64,000 bases of DNA from Bolinopsis microptera (Eukaryota; Ctenophora; Tentaculata; Lobata; Bolinopsidae). Of this stretch, positions 30,473 through 42,386 are shown piece after piece; within the stretch, counting starts at the first letter, position 1, and each line of letters begins with the position of its first letter. The notes under the pieces are model-generated. The model was not told the DNA's origin. It did no database searches and worked only from the letters and a program-made list of their open reading frames with translations. The position numbers and the translations under genes are program-made. The DNA lies in the NCBI RefSeq assembly GCF_026151205.1, contig NC_087081.1, positions 17,964,859-18,028,858 of the forward strand. Reading direction: 5' to 3'.

Positions 30473-31479
30473 AGTTGGACTTGCTGGGTATAACTGAGAC
30501 CCATATGCCTGGTACAGGATCAGAGCTACTGGATAATGGCTCCTTACTTATTTATTCAGGGAGGACGGACGGTATAAGAAGGCGAGGTGTCGGTCTTACC
30601 CTTTCAAAGAGGACTAAAAATTCATTAATTTCCTATCTACCAATATCTGACCGTTTGTTGAGTGCAAGGCTGCATAGTCAACACCTGAACATCTCTGTTG
30701 TTGTGGCATATGCGCCAACTGAGGGGGCTTCAGATAATGATAAGGATGAATTCTACCAGCAGTTGTCAAGTGCATTCGATGAGCTACCCCGACATGATTT
30801 AAAATTACTGCTCGGTGATCTTAATGCTAAGGTCACATCGGACTGCAGTTCTATGTCAGGTGTCATTGGTGGACACTCGCTTCACAGCTCATCAAATGAC
30901 AATGGTACCCGATTGTTGGACTTTTGCATTGCCCACCAACTTACCATCGGTGGCACTATGTTTCAGCAAAAGGATATACATAAAGGTACGTGGAGATCGT
31001 CTAATGGTCGTACTGTAAACCAAATAGACCACATCTGTATCAGTAAGAAGTTTGGAGGCTCTTTGCTAAATGTAAAAGTTTGTAGGGGGGCTGACATTGG
31101 GTCTGATCACTATTTGGTAAGAGCACGACTGAGAATGAAGCTTATGTCAGTGAAAAAGAAGCAGGAACGTAAGCTTGAGATTCCTGCTATTGAGCATCTG
31201 CGTGATCATTCACTTGTTTCCGAATACAATATTGTTCTGAGAAACAAATTTGACTGTTTGGAACCTGAGGTTGACCTGGAATCAATGTGGGACAACTTCA
31301 AGACAACTGTCCAACAAGTTTCCATGGAAATCCTTGGGCAAAGACCTCGAAAAAAGAAGGACAGGCACCAATCTCAGAAGACAAAAGAATTATTGAAGAA
31401 CCGTAAGGAATTTAAGCGTAAAGACCCTAATTCGAACGCTAACAGGTCAGAGTATTCTAGATTGAATAAGCTCTTTTAA
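30473..31479 (+). pseudogene. APE endonuclease domain of the retrotransposon, C-terminal part
   Basis: Endonuclease motifs in order: GITETHMPG (catalytic Glu), VVAYAPTEG, LLLGDLNAKV (catalytic Asp/Asn) and GSDHYLVRARL (catalytic Asp/His). The domain nicks target DNA to prime reverse transcription. The frame ends at TAA 31477-31479 in an A-rich stretch, immediately before the RT frame, which suggests a single small indel or substitution in a once continuous ORF. Confidence 0.87.
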
Positions 31480-33387
31480 AAAAGTAGCAAGGTGGACGAT
31501 AACAACTGGGCACGTAGAATGGCCAATGACTTGGAAGAAGCTGCGAGAAAAGGTCAGCAACGTGAGGTATGGCAGAAGATCAATGTCATATCTGGAAAGA
31601 AGAAGAAGCAGTCAACTGCAGTTAGAGACGTATCTGGCCAGTTGATTGCCGACCCACATGCCCAGAAAGAAAGGTGGAAAGAGCATTTCTCTAGGCTATT
31701 GAACCCTCCCCCGCAAGAGGCCAATATTTCTGACCTAGACAACATCCCTCCGCAACCCAGTTTTGACGACCTTTCCGATTCGGATGAAGCTCCTACAAGA
31801 AACGAGATTGTTGATGCCCTAAAAAAACTCAAGAATCACAAAAGTCCAGGAGTGGATGGTATCACCAACGAGCAACTTAAGTATGGACAGGATGGGTTGG
31901 TCGATCAACTAGTTGTGTTGTTCAAGAAAGTGTGGGAAGATGAGAAGATTCCTGAGGATTGGTCCAAAGGTGTTATCATCATCGTTGGAAAGAAAGGTGA
32001 CACCTCTCATTGCGCTAACAACAGAGGCATTACATTAAGATCCACAGCCTCGAAGCTCCTGCAAATGATACTCCTGCGGAGACTTAGCAATGGCATGGAA
32101 AAATTCCTCCGGGAGAATCAAAGTGGTTTTAGACAGAATCGCTCATGTATTGACCAGGATTATTCACTCTGCTGTATTATACACCAATGCATTGAGTATA
32201 ATATCCCTCTGTATATTAATTTTGTTGATTTCAAAGCAGCTTTTGATTCGATTGACAGGCAGTTCATTTGGAGAAGTATGCAGCACTACGGCTTACCTGA
32301 CAAGTACATTAGAATTATGAAGGCGTTCTTCACTCACACAGTTAGTGCTGTTAGGGTCAATGGAGAGGTTACAGGTTGGTTTGATGTCAACTCGGGTACT
32401 GGGCAAGGTGATATACAGGGACCACCAGTATTCAACTTTTGTTTGAATTTTTCGGCATACCTTATGGAACTAAACAAGGTCATTAGCAAGGGGGCTTTAT
32501 TACAGCTGCCAGCCCCCGGGGTAGAAGAGAAACATCTCTTGGACACTGATTACGCTGATGACATGGCCATGTTAGATAACTCAAAAGAGGGGCTGCAGGA
32601 AACCACTGACCTTCTCTGCAAATACAGTGCCTATGCGGGTCTGAAGATTAATGCTGGAAAAACACAGAGCATGGTTGTCAGCAAAAGTGCATCGCAGAGG
32701 CCGTATTCTAAAGACGACACTATGGACATCAATGTGGAAGGTCTCCCAATACAGCAGGTCAGCAATTTCACTTACTTGGGTGCAATCATCAGTGCAAATG
32801 GAACAATTGACAAAGAACTATCAGCTCGAATTCAAAAGGCCTCTGGGGCATTCTATCAGCTTAGCAGTATATGGTACAGTCGCAGCATCAAGACTCCAAC
32901 AAAAATCAGGATTTACAAAGCAGCTGTTCTCACTATACTGCTCTATGGAAGTGAGGTATGGAATACCACACAGACACAGATGAAAAGATTTGAGGTGTTC
33001 CATCATAGATGTCTGAGGAGAATCCTGAAAATCAAATGGTTTTATCATGTATCTAATGCTGATGTACTTAAGCGGGCTAACATCGCCCCTGTTGATACTT
33101 TCGTACGAGCAGCTAGACTCCGATGGTTTGGCCATGTGGTGAGGATGCCAGAAGAAAGAATACCAAACTATCTTCTGCACTGGATCCCAAAGCATGGTAA
33201 AAGGTCAAGAGGTAGACCTAGGAAAAACTGGTTGTCATGTGTCCGGGAGGATGCAGCAATCTTCACAGGTGTCGATAACATCACGATAGAAGATGCAGAA
33301 CAACAAGCTACAGACAGGGTTCACTGGAGAGGTCTAATACACCGGAGAAAGGAGTTACTATGTGGTGCAGGCCACTCCAACGACTAG
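31480..33387 (+). CDS. Reverse transcriptase of the non-LTR retrotransposon
   Basis: About 635 residues with intact RT blocks: KSPGVDGITNEQLKY, NNRGITLRSTASKLL, QSGFRQNRSCIDQ, INFVDFKAAFDSIDR (first catalytic Asp), GTGQGDIQGPPVFNF and TDYADDMAMLD (catalytic pair). Thumb and basic C-terminus follow (RLRWFGHVVRMPEE, GKRSRGRPRK). There is no internal stop, so the RT part could be intact even though the element as a whole is interrupted. A truncated sister copy lies at 4140-4805 on the opposite strand. Confidence 0.92.
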   Translation, partial: KSSKVDDNNWARRMANDLEEAARKGQQREVWQKINVISGKKKKQSTAVRDVSGQLIADPHAQKERWKEHFSRLLNPPPQEANISDLDNIPPQPSFDDLSDSDEAPTRNEIVDALKKLKNHKSPGVDGITNEQLKYGQDGLVDQLVVLFKKVWEDEKIPEDWSKGVIIIVGKKGDTSHCANNRGITLRSTASKLLQMILLRRLSNGMEKFLRENQSGFRQNRSCIDQDYSLCCIIHQCIEYNIPLYINFVDFKAAFDSIDRQFIWRSMQHYGLPDKYIRIMKAFFTHTVSAVRVNGEVTGWFDVNSGTGQGDIQGPPVFNFCLNFSAYLMELNKVISKGALLQLPAPGVEEKHLLDTDYADDMAMLDNSKEGLQETTDLLCKYSAYAGLKINAGKTQSMVVSKSASQRPYSKDDTMDINVEGLPIQQVSNFTYLGAIISANGTIDKELSARIQKASGAFYQLSSIWYSRSIKTPTKIRIYKAAVLTILLYGSEVWNTTQTQMKRFEVFHHRCLRRILKIKWFYHVSNADVLKRANIAPVDTFVRAARLRWFGHVVRMPEERIPNYLLHWIPKHGKRSRGRPRKNWLSCVREDAAIFTGVDNITIEDAEQQATDRVHWRGLIHRRKELLCGAGHSND

Positions 33388-33417
33388 GAGGAGACCTTTT
33401 CAAGTACAAGTAAGTAA

Positions 33418-33590
33418 GTACATTTGACCAAAACCAATAATCATGGGTAGAGTGGACCGCTACCAGTGTTTCTCTTTCCCAAACAAATTCAAAAGTAAAT
33501 GATATTAATTTAAATGACCGTCTGCATCGCTTACTTTTCCCATTCATTCACGGCTTACGAATTGTAATAAGTTTCGAATAATTGCATCAA
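33418..33590. mobile_element. Left half of MITE family C
   Basis: Matches the left arm of the palindromic elements at 47704-48038 and 49051-49410 (TTGACCAAAACC, ATAATCATGGGTAGAGTGG, CAGTGTTTCTCTTTCCC). The right half is found 8.8 kb away at 42387-42553, so a retrotransposon block appears to have inserted into the element. Confidence 0.75.
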
Positions 33591-33746
33591 TCACATGCTG
33601 TAAAATTATCTTTGGGTTGCTTTTGGTCGATATCTAGTATTTCGGGATAAGGGCGATATAGTGTCCAATTAGACACTTTTGTTTTGTTGGGTTTAGCGCA
33701 CTGCAACAGGGTCATCAACTATCTTGACCGCTCCATAGCTCCGATG

Positions 33747-34384
33747 TTACAGGATCTTTTCGCCATTCCAGGATGGAGTTGGTATTAGGGGATGTGTATC
33801 GCTTGACCGGAGGCTGGATGTGCCGGAGCAAGGATGTGAGTTGTATTTTGAAGGATTCAAATTCTTCCATCCTGTTGATGTAACCAGGAAGACAATTTCA
33901 GAGACGTGGGCCAATAACAGCGAATGAATCGTCATAGAGACTCTGGTGGTAAGCAGCAACACCCTTTGTAGGGAGGGTACAACTGCTTTAATGCCAGTTC
34001 GAGGTCTTGAAGTGAAGTTAATCTTCAGATCGTTGCTGATGGACCCATGGAGGATCTTCCACATGTGTAGCAGGATATAGCGTTCCCTTCGACGTTGTAG
34101 AGACATGAGTGAGAGTTGTTTAATCTCCCCCAGTAATCGAGGTGTTTGGTTCCTGGTATTCGAGATGTGAATGTCCGTTGAACTTCTTCCAGTTCTTGAC
34201 TCTTGTATATCTGACACTTTAGGTGGATTCCATAATGGGCAGCAGTATTCGAGTAAACTGCGTACCATGGACTTGTATAGTGTCAGCATGATAGTGGAGC
34301 TTCTGGTGTGGAAGACACTCAATACCCATGCGGCCTTTTGACGTGCCTTGTTTGCCATAACTTTGATTTGTAAAGCCCAGCTCA
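33747..34384 (-). pseudogene. C-terminal part of CR1-like ORF2
   Basis: Continuation of the RT ORF after the nested insertion. The pre-insertion frame reads LGVTVSSDLSWALQIKVMA across the target site, and the C-terminal region contains LYKSMVRSLLEYCCPLWNPP, a conserved post-RT motif. It ends at a stop near 33747. Confidence 0.85.
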
Positions 34385-34574
34385 AGTCAGAACTAAGGTT
34401 TTTTTTTTACAAATGTCTCAGACCCATAGCTAGATCTGTGAATTTTAGGCAGACCCACTCGACAGCGGCCAAATTTTGCGCATTATGAGCCCCAAGCCCG
34501 ATACCCACTTTGCCTCCCAATTATACTATCATCTCGTAACTTCATAATGAAGGTTCCGTTATTCATTTAAAGAT

Positions 34575-35520
34575 TAAGTTTTTTTGATTCTCGGCACGCA
34601 GCCCGACACGACACGTAGCCGGGGCGAAGCTCCTTTGGTTGGCTAGGGAGGGGGGAAGGCGCAGCCCCCCAGAAAATTTTTGAGAAATTATGTGTTTTAG
34701 ACGACATTTGGCATTAAAGAAATTTTTAGGACAGTAATAATCAGACATCACAATAATACAAAGTTGGGGGGCTAGGCTAGGGGGGCGCAGCCCTGGCCTT
34801 CGGAAAATTTTTGAGAAATAGGGTGTTCCAGACGACATTTGTAGGACAGCAATAATCAGACATTACAATAATACAAGGTTGGTGGGCTGGGGGGGGGGCG
34901 CAACCCCCGGAAAATTTTTGAGAAATAGGGTGATTCAGACGACATTAGGCATTAAAGAAATTAGTAGGGCAGTAATAATCCTGACACATCACAATAATAT
35001 AAAGTTGGTTGGCTAGGGAGGGGGGGGCGCAGCCAATCAGAAAATTTTTGAGAAATTATGTGTTTTAGACGACATTTGACATTAAAGAAATTTGTAGGAC
35101 AGTAATTATAATCAGACATCACAATAATACAAAGTTGGAGGGCTAGGCAGGCGCAGCCCTGGCCTTCGGAAACTTTTTGAGAAATAGGGTGTTCCAGACG
35201 ACATTTGTGAGACAGCAATAATCAGACATTACAATAATACAAGATTGGTGGGCTGGGGGGGGGGCGCAGTAATAATCAGACATCACAATAATATAAAGTT
35301 GGGGGACTGGGGGGGGGCGCAGCCCCCAAGAAAATTTTTAGAAATTATTTGTTTTAGACGACATTAGGCATTAAAGAAATTTGTAGGACGGCGATAATAC
35401 AAAGTTGGGGGTGCAGCCCCCGGAAAATTTTTGAGAAATAGGGTGTTTCACTGTTTCAGACGACATTTGGCATTAGAAATTTGTAATTTCAGACATCACA
35501 ATAATACAAAGTTGGGGACT
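34575..35520. repeat. Irregular 110-250 bp repeats with GCGCAGCCCCC
   Basis: Blocks built from CATCACAATAATACAAAGTT, GGGGGGCGCAGCC, GAAAATTTTTGAGAAATAGG and CAGACGACATTTGGCATTA recur about seven times with deletions. No coding sequence. Confidence 0.88.
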
Positions 35521-35749
35521 AGGGGGGAACTCAGTACTTGTCACATTGAATGGAATAAGTACATATTGTATAGTGGGATTTGGGAATAATTTACGAAATG
35601 CTAAAGTCGATTGCCTGTCGTGTCGTTTAATCAAACAGTCATAAACACAGCCCACTTACCAGGCGACCATGGGGACTAGGGGGCTTATTTTTTTTGGGGT
35701 TCAATTTTTTTCCGGGGGTCTTCCCCTTGGCTACGTGTCTGCATTCTAG

Positions 35750-37890
35750 TTGCCAGACCCACTCTATTAGAGTGCAGACTCAACATTTTGGTTGCCAGAC
35801 CCACTATTCTAGAGTCCAGACCCACAATTCTGGTTGTCATATCTCCTATATTCTAGTTCATAGACCCCCAATTCTGGTTGACAGAGTGAAGAATTACCAT
35901 TCTGGTTGCCAGATTCACTCTTCTAGAGAGGAGACCCACTCTTCTAGTAGGTACAGAGTCAAGACCCACTATTCTAAAATGCAGACCCACCATTCTGGTT
36001 GCCAGACCCACTCTTCTAAGGCGAAGACCTACCATTCTGGTTGCCAGCCCCACTCTTCTAGAGTGTAGACGCACCATTCCGACTGCCAGACCCACTATTC
36101 TTGAGTGAACACCCACCTTTCGGGTTGCCGGACCCACTATTCTAGACTCTAGACTCCAGACGCACAATTCTGGTTGCCATATATCCTATATTCTAGTTTA
36201 GACCCCCAATTCTGGTTGACACTTGACAGAGTGTAGACTTACCATTCTGGTTGCCAGACCCACTCTTCTAGAGTGAAGACCCACTATTCTAGAATTCTTA
36301 CCCACCATTCTTGTTGCCAGATCCACTCTTAGCTAGAGTGAAGACCCACTATTCAAGAATTCTGACCCACCATTCTTGTTTCCAGACCCACTACCCTAAG
36401 GTGCAGACCCACCATTCTGATTGCCAGACTCACTCATCTTGATTCCCTTGATTGCAGACCCACTATTCTGGTTGCCAGACCCACTCTTATAGATTGCAGA
36501 CACACCAATCTAGTTGCCGGACCCACTCTTCTAAAGTGTAGACCCACCAGACCTATTATTCTAGAGTGAAGACCCACTACTCTGGTTGTCAGACCCATTC
36601 TTCAAGGGTGTACGTACACCCACCATTCTGGTTGCCAGACCAACTTCTAGATTGCAGACCCAACATTCTAGCTGCCAGACCCACTCTTCTCAAGTGCAGA
36701 CCCACCACTCTGGTTGTCAGACCCACTCTTGATCTTGAAGCCTGAAGGGTGCAGACCCACCATTTTGGTTGCCAGACCAACTTCTAGATTGCAGACCCAC
36801 CATTCCAGCTGCCAGACCCACACTTCTCAAGTGCAGATCTACCACTCTGGTTGTCAGACCCACTCTTTAAGCCTGAAGGGTGCAGACCCACCATTCATGT
36901 TGCCAGACCCACATCTAGATTGCAGACCCACCATTCTAACTGCCAGACCCACTTCTAGATTGCAGACCCAACATTCTAGCTGCCAGACCCACTCTTCTCA
37001 AGTGCAGACCCACCACACTGGTTGTCAGACCCACTCTTCAAGGGTGTACGTACACCCACCATTCTGGTTGCCGGACCCACTTCTAGATTGCAGACCCACC
37101 ATTCCAGCTGCCAGACCCACTCTTCTCAAGTTCAGACCCACCACTCGGGTTGTCAGACCCACTCTTCAAGGGTGTACGTACACCCACCATTCTGGTTGCC
37201 AGACCAACTTATAGATTGCAGACCCACCATTCCAGCTGCCAGACCCACTCTTCTCAAGTCCAGACCCACCATTCTGGTTGTCAGACCCACTCTTAAAGGG
37301 TGCAGACTCACCATTTAGCGGCCAGACCCACGCGTCTCAAGTGCAGACCCACCACTCTGGTTGCCGGACCCACTCTTCTAGAGTGAAGACTCATTATTCT
37401 CGAATGCAGATCCACAATTCTGTTGCTAGACCAACTTCTAGATTGCAGACCCACCATTCCAGCCGCCAGACCCACTCTTCTCAAGTGCAGACCCACCATT
37501 CTGGTTGTCAGACCCACTCTTCTAGAGTGAAGACTCATTATTCTCGAATGCAGATCCACAATTCTGGTTGCTAGACCAACTTCTAGATTGCAGACCCACC
37601 ATTCCAGCCGCAAGAACCACTCTTCTCAAGTGCAGACCCACCATTCTGGTTGTCAGACCCACTCTTCAAGGGTGTAGACCCACAATTCTGGTTAACAGAC
37701 CCACTTCTAGATTGCATACCCACCATTCTAGCTGCCAGACCCACTATTCTCAAGTGCACACCCACCACTCTGGTTGTCAGACCACTCTTTAAGGGTACAG
37801 ACCCATCATTCTGGTTGCCAGACCCACTTCTAGATTGCAGACTCACCATTCTAGCGGCCAGACCCACTCTTCTCAAGTGCAGACCCACCA
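35750..37890. repeat. Degenerate ~38-bp minisatellite (CAGACCCACCATTCTGGTTGC)
   Basis: Roughly 55 diverged copies based on TGCAGACCCACCATTCTGG and TTGCCAGACCCACTCTTCTA. Higher-order copies with GTGTACGTACACCCACC occur at about 36607, 37043 and 37172. Open frames on both strands are by-products of the repeat. Confidence 0.9.
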
Positions 37891-38119
37891 CTCTAGGCAA
37901 CAGGGGTGAATAATATCAACAAATAAATATTGTTTAATTTTTGCAAAAAATTTCTCGTCATGTGACAACCCTTCCCAACCCCCCTCAACCCCCTACCCCT
38001 CCCCCCTAAAAAACTCATCGGATTTTTGCTTCCCGCGAACATGATTTTCTCTGAAAATTTTTGTCAAGCCAGATCTGTAAATCTATCAAATATGTAAAAA
38101 AAAAACCTTAGTCAGAACT

Positions 38120-39179
38120 GACAGTAACTCCAAGGTCCCGAAGTTGTTGGACAGGGCACAGGCGTAAGATTGCCTTTGGAGGTTGAATACTGGTTAACGG
38201 GTGATACTCGTAAAATATCTGTTCCAACTCGGCGCGCGTCCTGGTAGGTTGTAAACCTACAAGAATACTGGTATAAGACTTCACATGTAAATGGCAAGTG
38301 GTTCAATGAGTTAGACCGATTGACAGCATGGCTTAGAAACTCAAATTTGTCTTCATGAAGTGACATATTGTTTCTAATGGACCACTGAGTGATTCTGTCA
38401 AGGTCTTGCTGCAGCAGTGGCATATCCTGAGTCTTGGATATGGCTTTCATAATCCTTGTGTCATCTGCAAAGCAACGAATGACACTGTAATTAACGCAGA
38501 AGGTGATGTCGTTGATGAAGATAAGAAACAGGATAGGACCAAGAACTGTTCCTTGTGGGACACCACTAACGATTAAGGCTGTTACACTCAGCTGTCCCTC
38601 TACCACTACTTGTTGAGTACGGTCGTTCAGTAATGACTCTATCCACTTTATGATATTTGGGTGGATACCATACTTAGACAACTTCCTGATGAGTAGGGCA
38701 TGATCAACCTTGTCAAATGCTTTGGCATAATCCAAGTATATGCAGTCGGTGTCATTTCCACCAAGGAAGTTTTCTAGGATGTCGTCAAAGTGGTGGAGGA
38801 GCTGTGTTAGACAACTGTGACCTGACCTAAATCCGTGCTGCTGGCTACACAGTAGGTTGTTAGACTCAAGATGATGGACGAGTCGTTTCCTAATGAAACG
38901 CTCAAATATCTTAATGATATGGGAGGTCAAGGACACAGGGCGATAGTTTGACGCAGTTGCATGGCTCCCTTTCTTGTACAATGGGCAGATAAGAGATTTT
39001 TTGTAGAATGCCGGGACAGCACCTGAGTCAAACGACTTGGACCAGAGGATGTGTATTGGTCGTGCCAATGCATACTTGCAAGATTTGAGAAGTGTTGTAG
39101 GGATACCGTCAGGGCCAGGTGCAGCATCTGCTTTTATGTCATCAATGGCGGACACCACATCTCCCTCTGAGAATGACAA
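38120..39179 (-). pseudogene. CR1-like reverse transcriptase
   Basis: RT blocks on the - strand: PGPDGIPTTLLK, YRPVSLTSHIIKIFERF, QHGFRSGHSCLTQLL, YLDYAKAFDKVDH (first Asp), SGVPQGTVLGPILFL and RCFADDTRIM (catalytic FADD). After NHLPFTCEV the frame shifts; another frame continues to RDLGVTVSSD at the insertion site. Non-functional because of the shift and the 3.7-kb insertion. Confidence 0.88.
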
Positions 39180-39199
39180 TATGACAAGTCGGCATCTTA

Positions 39200-40480
39200 A
39201 AATATGCTTGCAATGGTTGGGGATGCAAAATCATCAGCAGTCATGTCAACAGCATCTGGGTTACTGAAGACAGATTTAAACTGGTTTTTCAGGATGTTTG
39301 CAATCTGCTGAGGATCAGTACATATTGTTCCTTTCATCGAAGAGCATGTTGATTGACTGTTTCTGCTTAAAAAATATCTTGGCGTAGCTATAGAAATACT
39401 TTGGGTTGGACTTAACTTTCCCTACAGCACGCTCTTCTCTGAAGTGTCTCTCACTGACAATGGTATCTCTAATGTCATAGTGAATTAAAGCAACACGGTT
39501 CTCGAGGACTGCAATGGATTCCTTGGAAGACGTGGGGTCAGCATTAGCTCTATCCTGATGTTTTTTGCAATCTCCGTTTCTTTCGTGAGAGAATGCGCAT
39601 CTTGCATGACATTTGTCCTTTTGGCGGTAGTTTTTGCAGACAATGGTCTTGGCAGATGCTTAGTAGGGTACTCTTAAAGAGCTCAGGAAATCTCTCTACC
39701 CCATTGGTGTCCAGAATATTGTCCCAGTCGAAGGACTCGATTCTGTCGCTGACACTAATGAAATCAGCTTGGTTGAAGTCCAGCCCCCGAAAGGATGCAG
39801 CTTCAAACAGAGGAGGGAGGTTGATGTTTGGCTGACAAAAATATCTCCACCAGATCAGACATCCTTGTGGGTTTGACGTTCACGTGGGTAACAATGGAGG
39901 CTGAATTTGTCATGAATATTTTTCCAGAATATTCATGACAAATTCAGAATATTTTTCTGCCTTGTTGGTTGAAGGATGTACTGACTATACAGGTGGTTAT
40001 TCATGAAATTCTCCATGAGTTCTGTAGATGGGCCGGGAGTGCCCACCGTTGGAGGATCCCATGAAATGCTAGGGAAATTGAAAGCATGTGTCGAAATCCT
40101 CTTTGCCGTTAGTGTACTCGTGTACAGCATCGGGGCAAGCTTTGAAATCAGTAAGTGGTGCTGAAGGTGGTCTGTAAAGCACACAGATAATTATCTTAGT
40201 AGTTAGTTGGTTCCGAAGTGCACATGAGAAGCTGACAGGAGTCTTTGTAAAGCGACTCAGTGTTTGTGATGTGCAGGTCACGGTGGGTGTAAAGGCGTAC
40301 CCCACCCCAACCCTGGTACTACGGTCACAACTGCAGGCACTCCTAGCACTAGGGTTGACTGACTGTACATTTAACAGCAGGCAGGATGAATAGGAGTCAC
40401 ATTCGGCGGGTAGAACATCTGTTGACTCTGAACTGGATCCGAATATTTCTCCATCCTCTGTTGGTACAGTTGATGACACT
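39200..40480 (-). pseudogene. Degenerate CR1-like endonuclease and linker
   Basis: Fragments in several frames, including RVGVGYAFTPTVTC, IICVLYRPPSAPLTDF and, closer to the RT, NILKNQFKSVFSNPDAVD. These are typical endonuclease and pre-RT linker signatures of CR1-like elements. Multiple stops. Confidence 0.65.
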
Positions 40481-40869
40481 GTTAGGTCCGTACGGCGTTG
40501 GATTGCAGGGACTGTACTGTGTTGCTGGCTGTTCCCGAGCTGAGTGGATTTTGTCGTTCATCAGTATATAACTAACTGATGCTTGCAAATACTCATATCT
40601 GTCCTCAGAGATTTGATCTCTCCTAGGACGGTTGTCATCGTTTCGTCCAGGAGAGATTTCATCTCTAAAAAAGAAGCTTCTTTTTTTGGACCACTCTGTC
40701 CACCTTTTTTCTGTTTCTGGACTGAGCTTGCTCCATTCTTTACAGGCTTTGGCTTGGCAGGGTTTTTTGCGGAGCCTGATCAGACGGAGTTTTTACTGTC
40801 TCTCCTGGCAGATTAACAGTCTTCTTCAGCATAGACTTAGGGCGCTTAGTGCCAGCTAGATGCATTAGT

Positions 40870-41803
40870 TAGCAGTTGACGTCCTTACATTTCTTTGTCT
40901 CTACTGAAGACATGCAAAGATTGACGTGCAAGTATGCACAGTTGTCTCCTTCTTTGCATCCTCTGGTATCATGAGTAAAGTGCCTCATGTACCGTATGCA
41001 TCGTTTGGGGTGGAATAGTTACTTGTCCTTTCCATCTGCTGCCTTCTTACCAGAAATGCCGTGAGGACATGTACCCTCACAAAATCTGGGGCAAACGTGA
41101 TTGCAAGTGTTTGGTTTTGACTCTGATTTTTCCTGTTCTTTCTTGGTTTTCTCTAACTCTTCAGCCAGTTTCACTACTTCAAGACTTGAAGCACTGTTGT
41201 TCTGATTAGTGCTGTTTTCTAGCGAAGTGTTGGTATCTGGTCGAGCCTGGTTGCTTTCCTTAGTGTGACCTGGCGTTCCCATTCCAGACGGTGGTTCATC
41301 ACACTCCCCAATGTTGTTGTTTTTGTTGACTGCTATGCAGTCTGAGCATAACCATACCAAACCACTGAGTTGGGCTGGGAGACTTTCGTAAAGCTTTATT
41401 CTGGCTGTGAAGTTTTAACAGTCGTGAGCTCCATCAAGACAACTCCAACATCTATTTTTGGGCTGGAAACCCAGCATCACTGTGTACTCTTCTGAACACT
41501 CGGAACAAACAGCAGGGTACAGAGAAATGATCTCTCAATCTCTGACACAATCCGTTTAGCTAGTTTCTCTCGTGAGCTGAAAAGTTTTTTCTTTAATCCT
41601 TTGGTAACTAGAGGCACCTTAAGGTAATTTCCAAGAGCGTCTAGATCGCTTCTCTCGACTTTGGCCAGTTTAGAGATGTTGACAGAAGAATCCAGGGAAG
41701 GATCAAATACAGTGAGTACTCGTTTCGAAATAGGGTCGGCATCCTTCAGCAGTTTCCCGATGACACTCTTTATCTTGTCACTCAGATTCTCGATGGCTGA
41801 CAT
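40870..41803 (-). pseudogene. CR1-like ORF1 with zinc-binding motifs, broken into pieces
   Basis: The piece at 41477-41803 begins MSAIENLSDKIKSVIGKLL. The piece at 41019-41360 holds WLCSDCIAVN and CNHVCPRFCEGTCPHG, two Cys/His clusters resembling PHD- or knuckle-type fingers. A further CCCH-like motif, GCKEGDNCAYLH, lies at about 40930-40975. ORF1 proteins of such elements bind their RNA. The frame is broken between the pieces. Confidence 0.65.
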
Positions 41804-41999
41804 GGTGATGTGAGGTTGTAGTGTAGAAAGAGGTATCCGAAGTTATCAGAATTCAGAAGCAATAGTAGTAGTAGCAGCGCCACACAACACAATAGTTACA
41901 GCACGGGTTACCTGGAATTGGAAGAAGCAATTATAGTAGTAGCAGCGCCACACAACACAATAGTTACAGCACGGGTTACCTGGACTTGGAAGAAGATTT

Positions 42000-42386
42000 C
42001 ACCCGGATAACCCGGCTGCTGAAAGTTTTTCTTCAAGTGTTCCGCTGTTACCACTGTTACCACTAGTCTGAAATGAGGAGTACAGCAGTAAATAGTTCAA
42101 CTTATGACGTTGAACTATAATTATAAAATGGAGAGCTGTATTGCCGTATTAGGCACTTGGATGGATCAAGCACAAAGGGAGCTTCTCAACGGGGAATTAA
42201 CTTGATCCTAAAGCTTGTGTTCAGCAGAGCACACGTATGGTGGTTCACCGATAGCCTAATGTACGTCTATCGGACTACCATCGTACACCTCGAATTATTT
42301 GTTATAATTAGCTGATGCTTATTTATTATTAAATCTTTATTGCCTTGTACAGCTGCCTTCGGGTAGTTCTTCTTAATCTGTTACAA
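42000..42386. other. Region between the CR1-like 5' end and MITE C
   Basis: No gene. A motif at about 42325-42370, reverse complement ACTACCCGAAGGC...AATAAAGATTTAATAATAAAT, resembles the 3' end of another non-LTR element on the - strand. A relative (CACTACCCGAAGGC) occurs at 53681. Confidence 0.5.

Larger units (their letters stand above)
27940..33415 (+). mobile_element. Near full-length APE-type non-LTR retrotransposon (RTE-like), interrupted by a DNA transposon
   Basis: 5' region (about 27940-28067), then a fused endonuclease/reverse-transcriptase ORF, then a short 3' UTR ending CAAGTAAGTAAGTA. The endonuclease part is split by the pogo-like element at 28336-30470. A stop or frameshift at an A-run at 31477 separates the endonuclease from the RT. 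The 5' boundary is estimated. The endonuclease and the RLRWFGHV-type C-terminus point to the RTE-related group, but the clade needs a phylogeny. Confidence 0.8.
34395..38109. mobile_element. 3.7-kb non-autonomous DNA element with a 10-bp target duplication
   Basis: Flanked by a direct repeat AGTCAGAACT at 34385-34394 and 38110-38119, which duplicates coding sequence of the host CR1-like ORF. Termini are short inverted repeats of the form AAGG followed by about ten T and AC. The interior has no ORF and consists mainly of two families of tandem repeats (34575-35520 and 35750-37890). A 9-10 bp duplication suggests a Mutator-like mechanism; this is inference. Confidence 0.82.
33640..41990 (-). 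mobile_element. CR1-like non-LTR retrotransposon on the - strand, interrupted by a 3.7-kb element
   Basis: Reading on the - strand: a 5' region with a 77-bp tandem repeat near 41850-41990; an ORF1-like region with zinc-binding clusters (40870-41803); a degenerate endonuclease (about 39200-40480); RT (38120-39179); and, beyond the nested insertion, the C-terminus (33747-34384). Several frameshifts make it defective. ORF1 with Cys-rich fingers and the RT motif set suit CR1/L2-like clades. Confidence 0.78.

Noticed and set aside
35694-37913. Many overlapping open frames on both strands
   Set aside because: They mirror the degenerate ~38-bp repeat inside a non-autonomous element, and no frame shows a domain.
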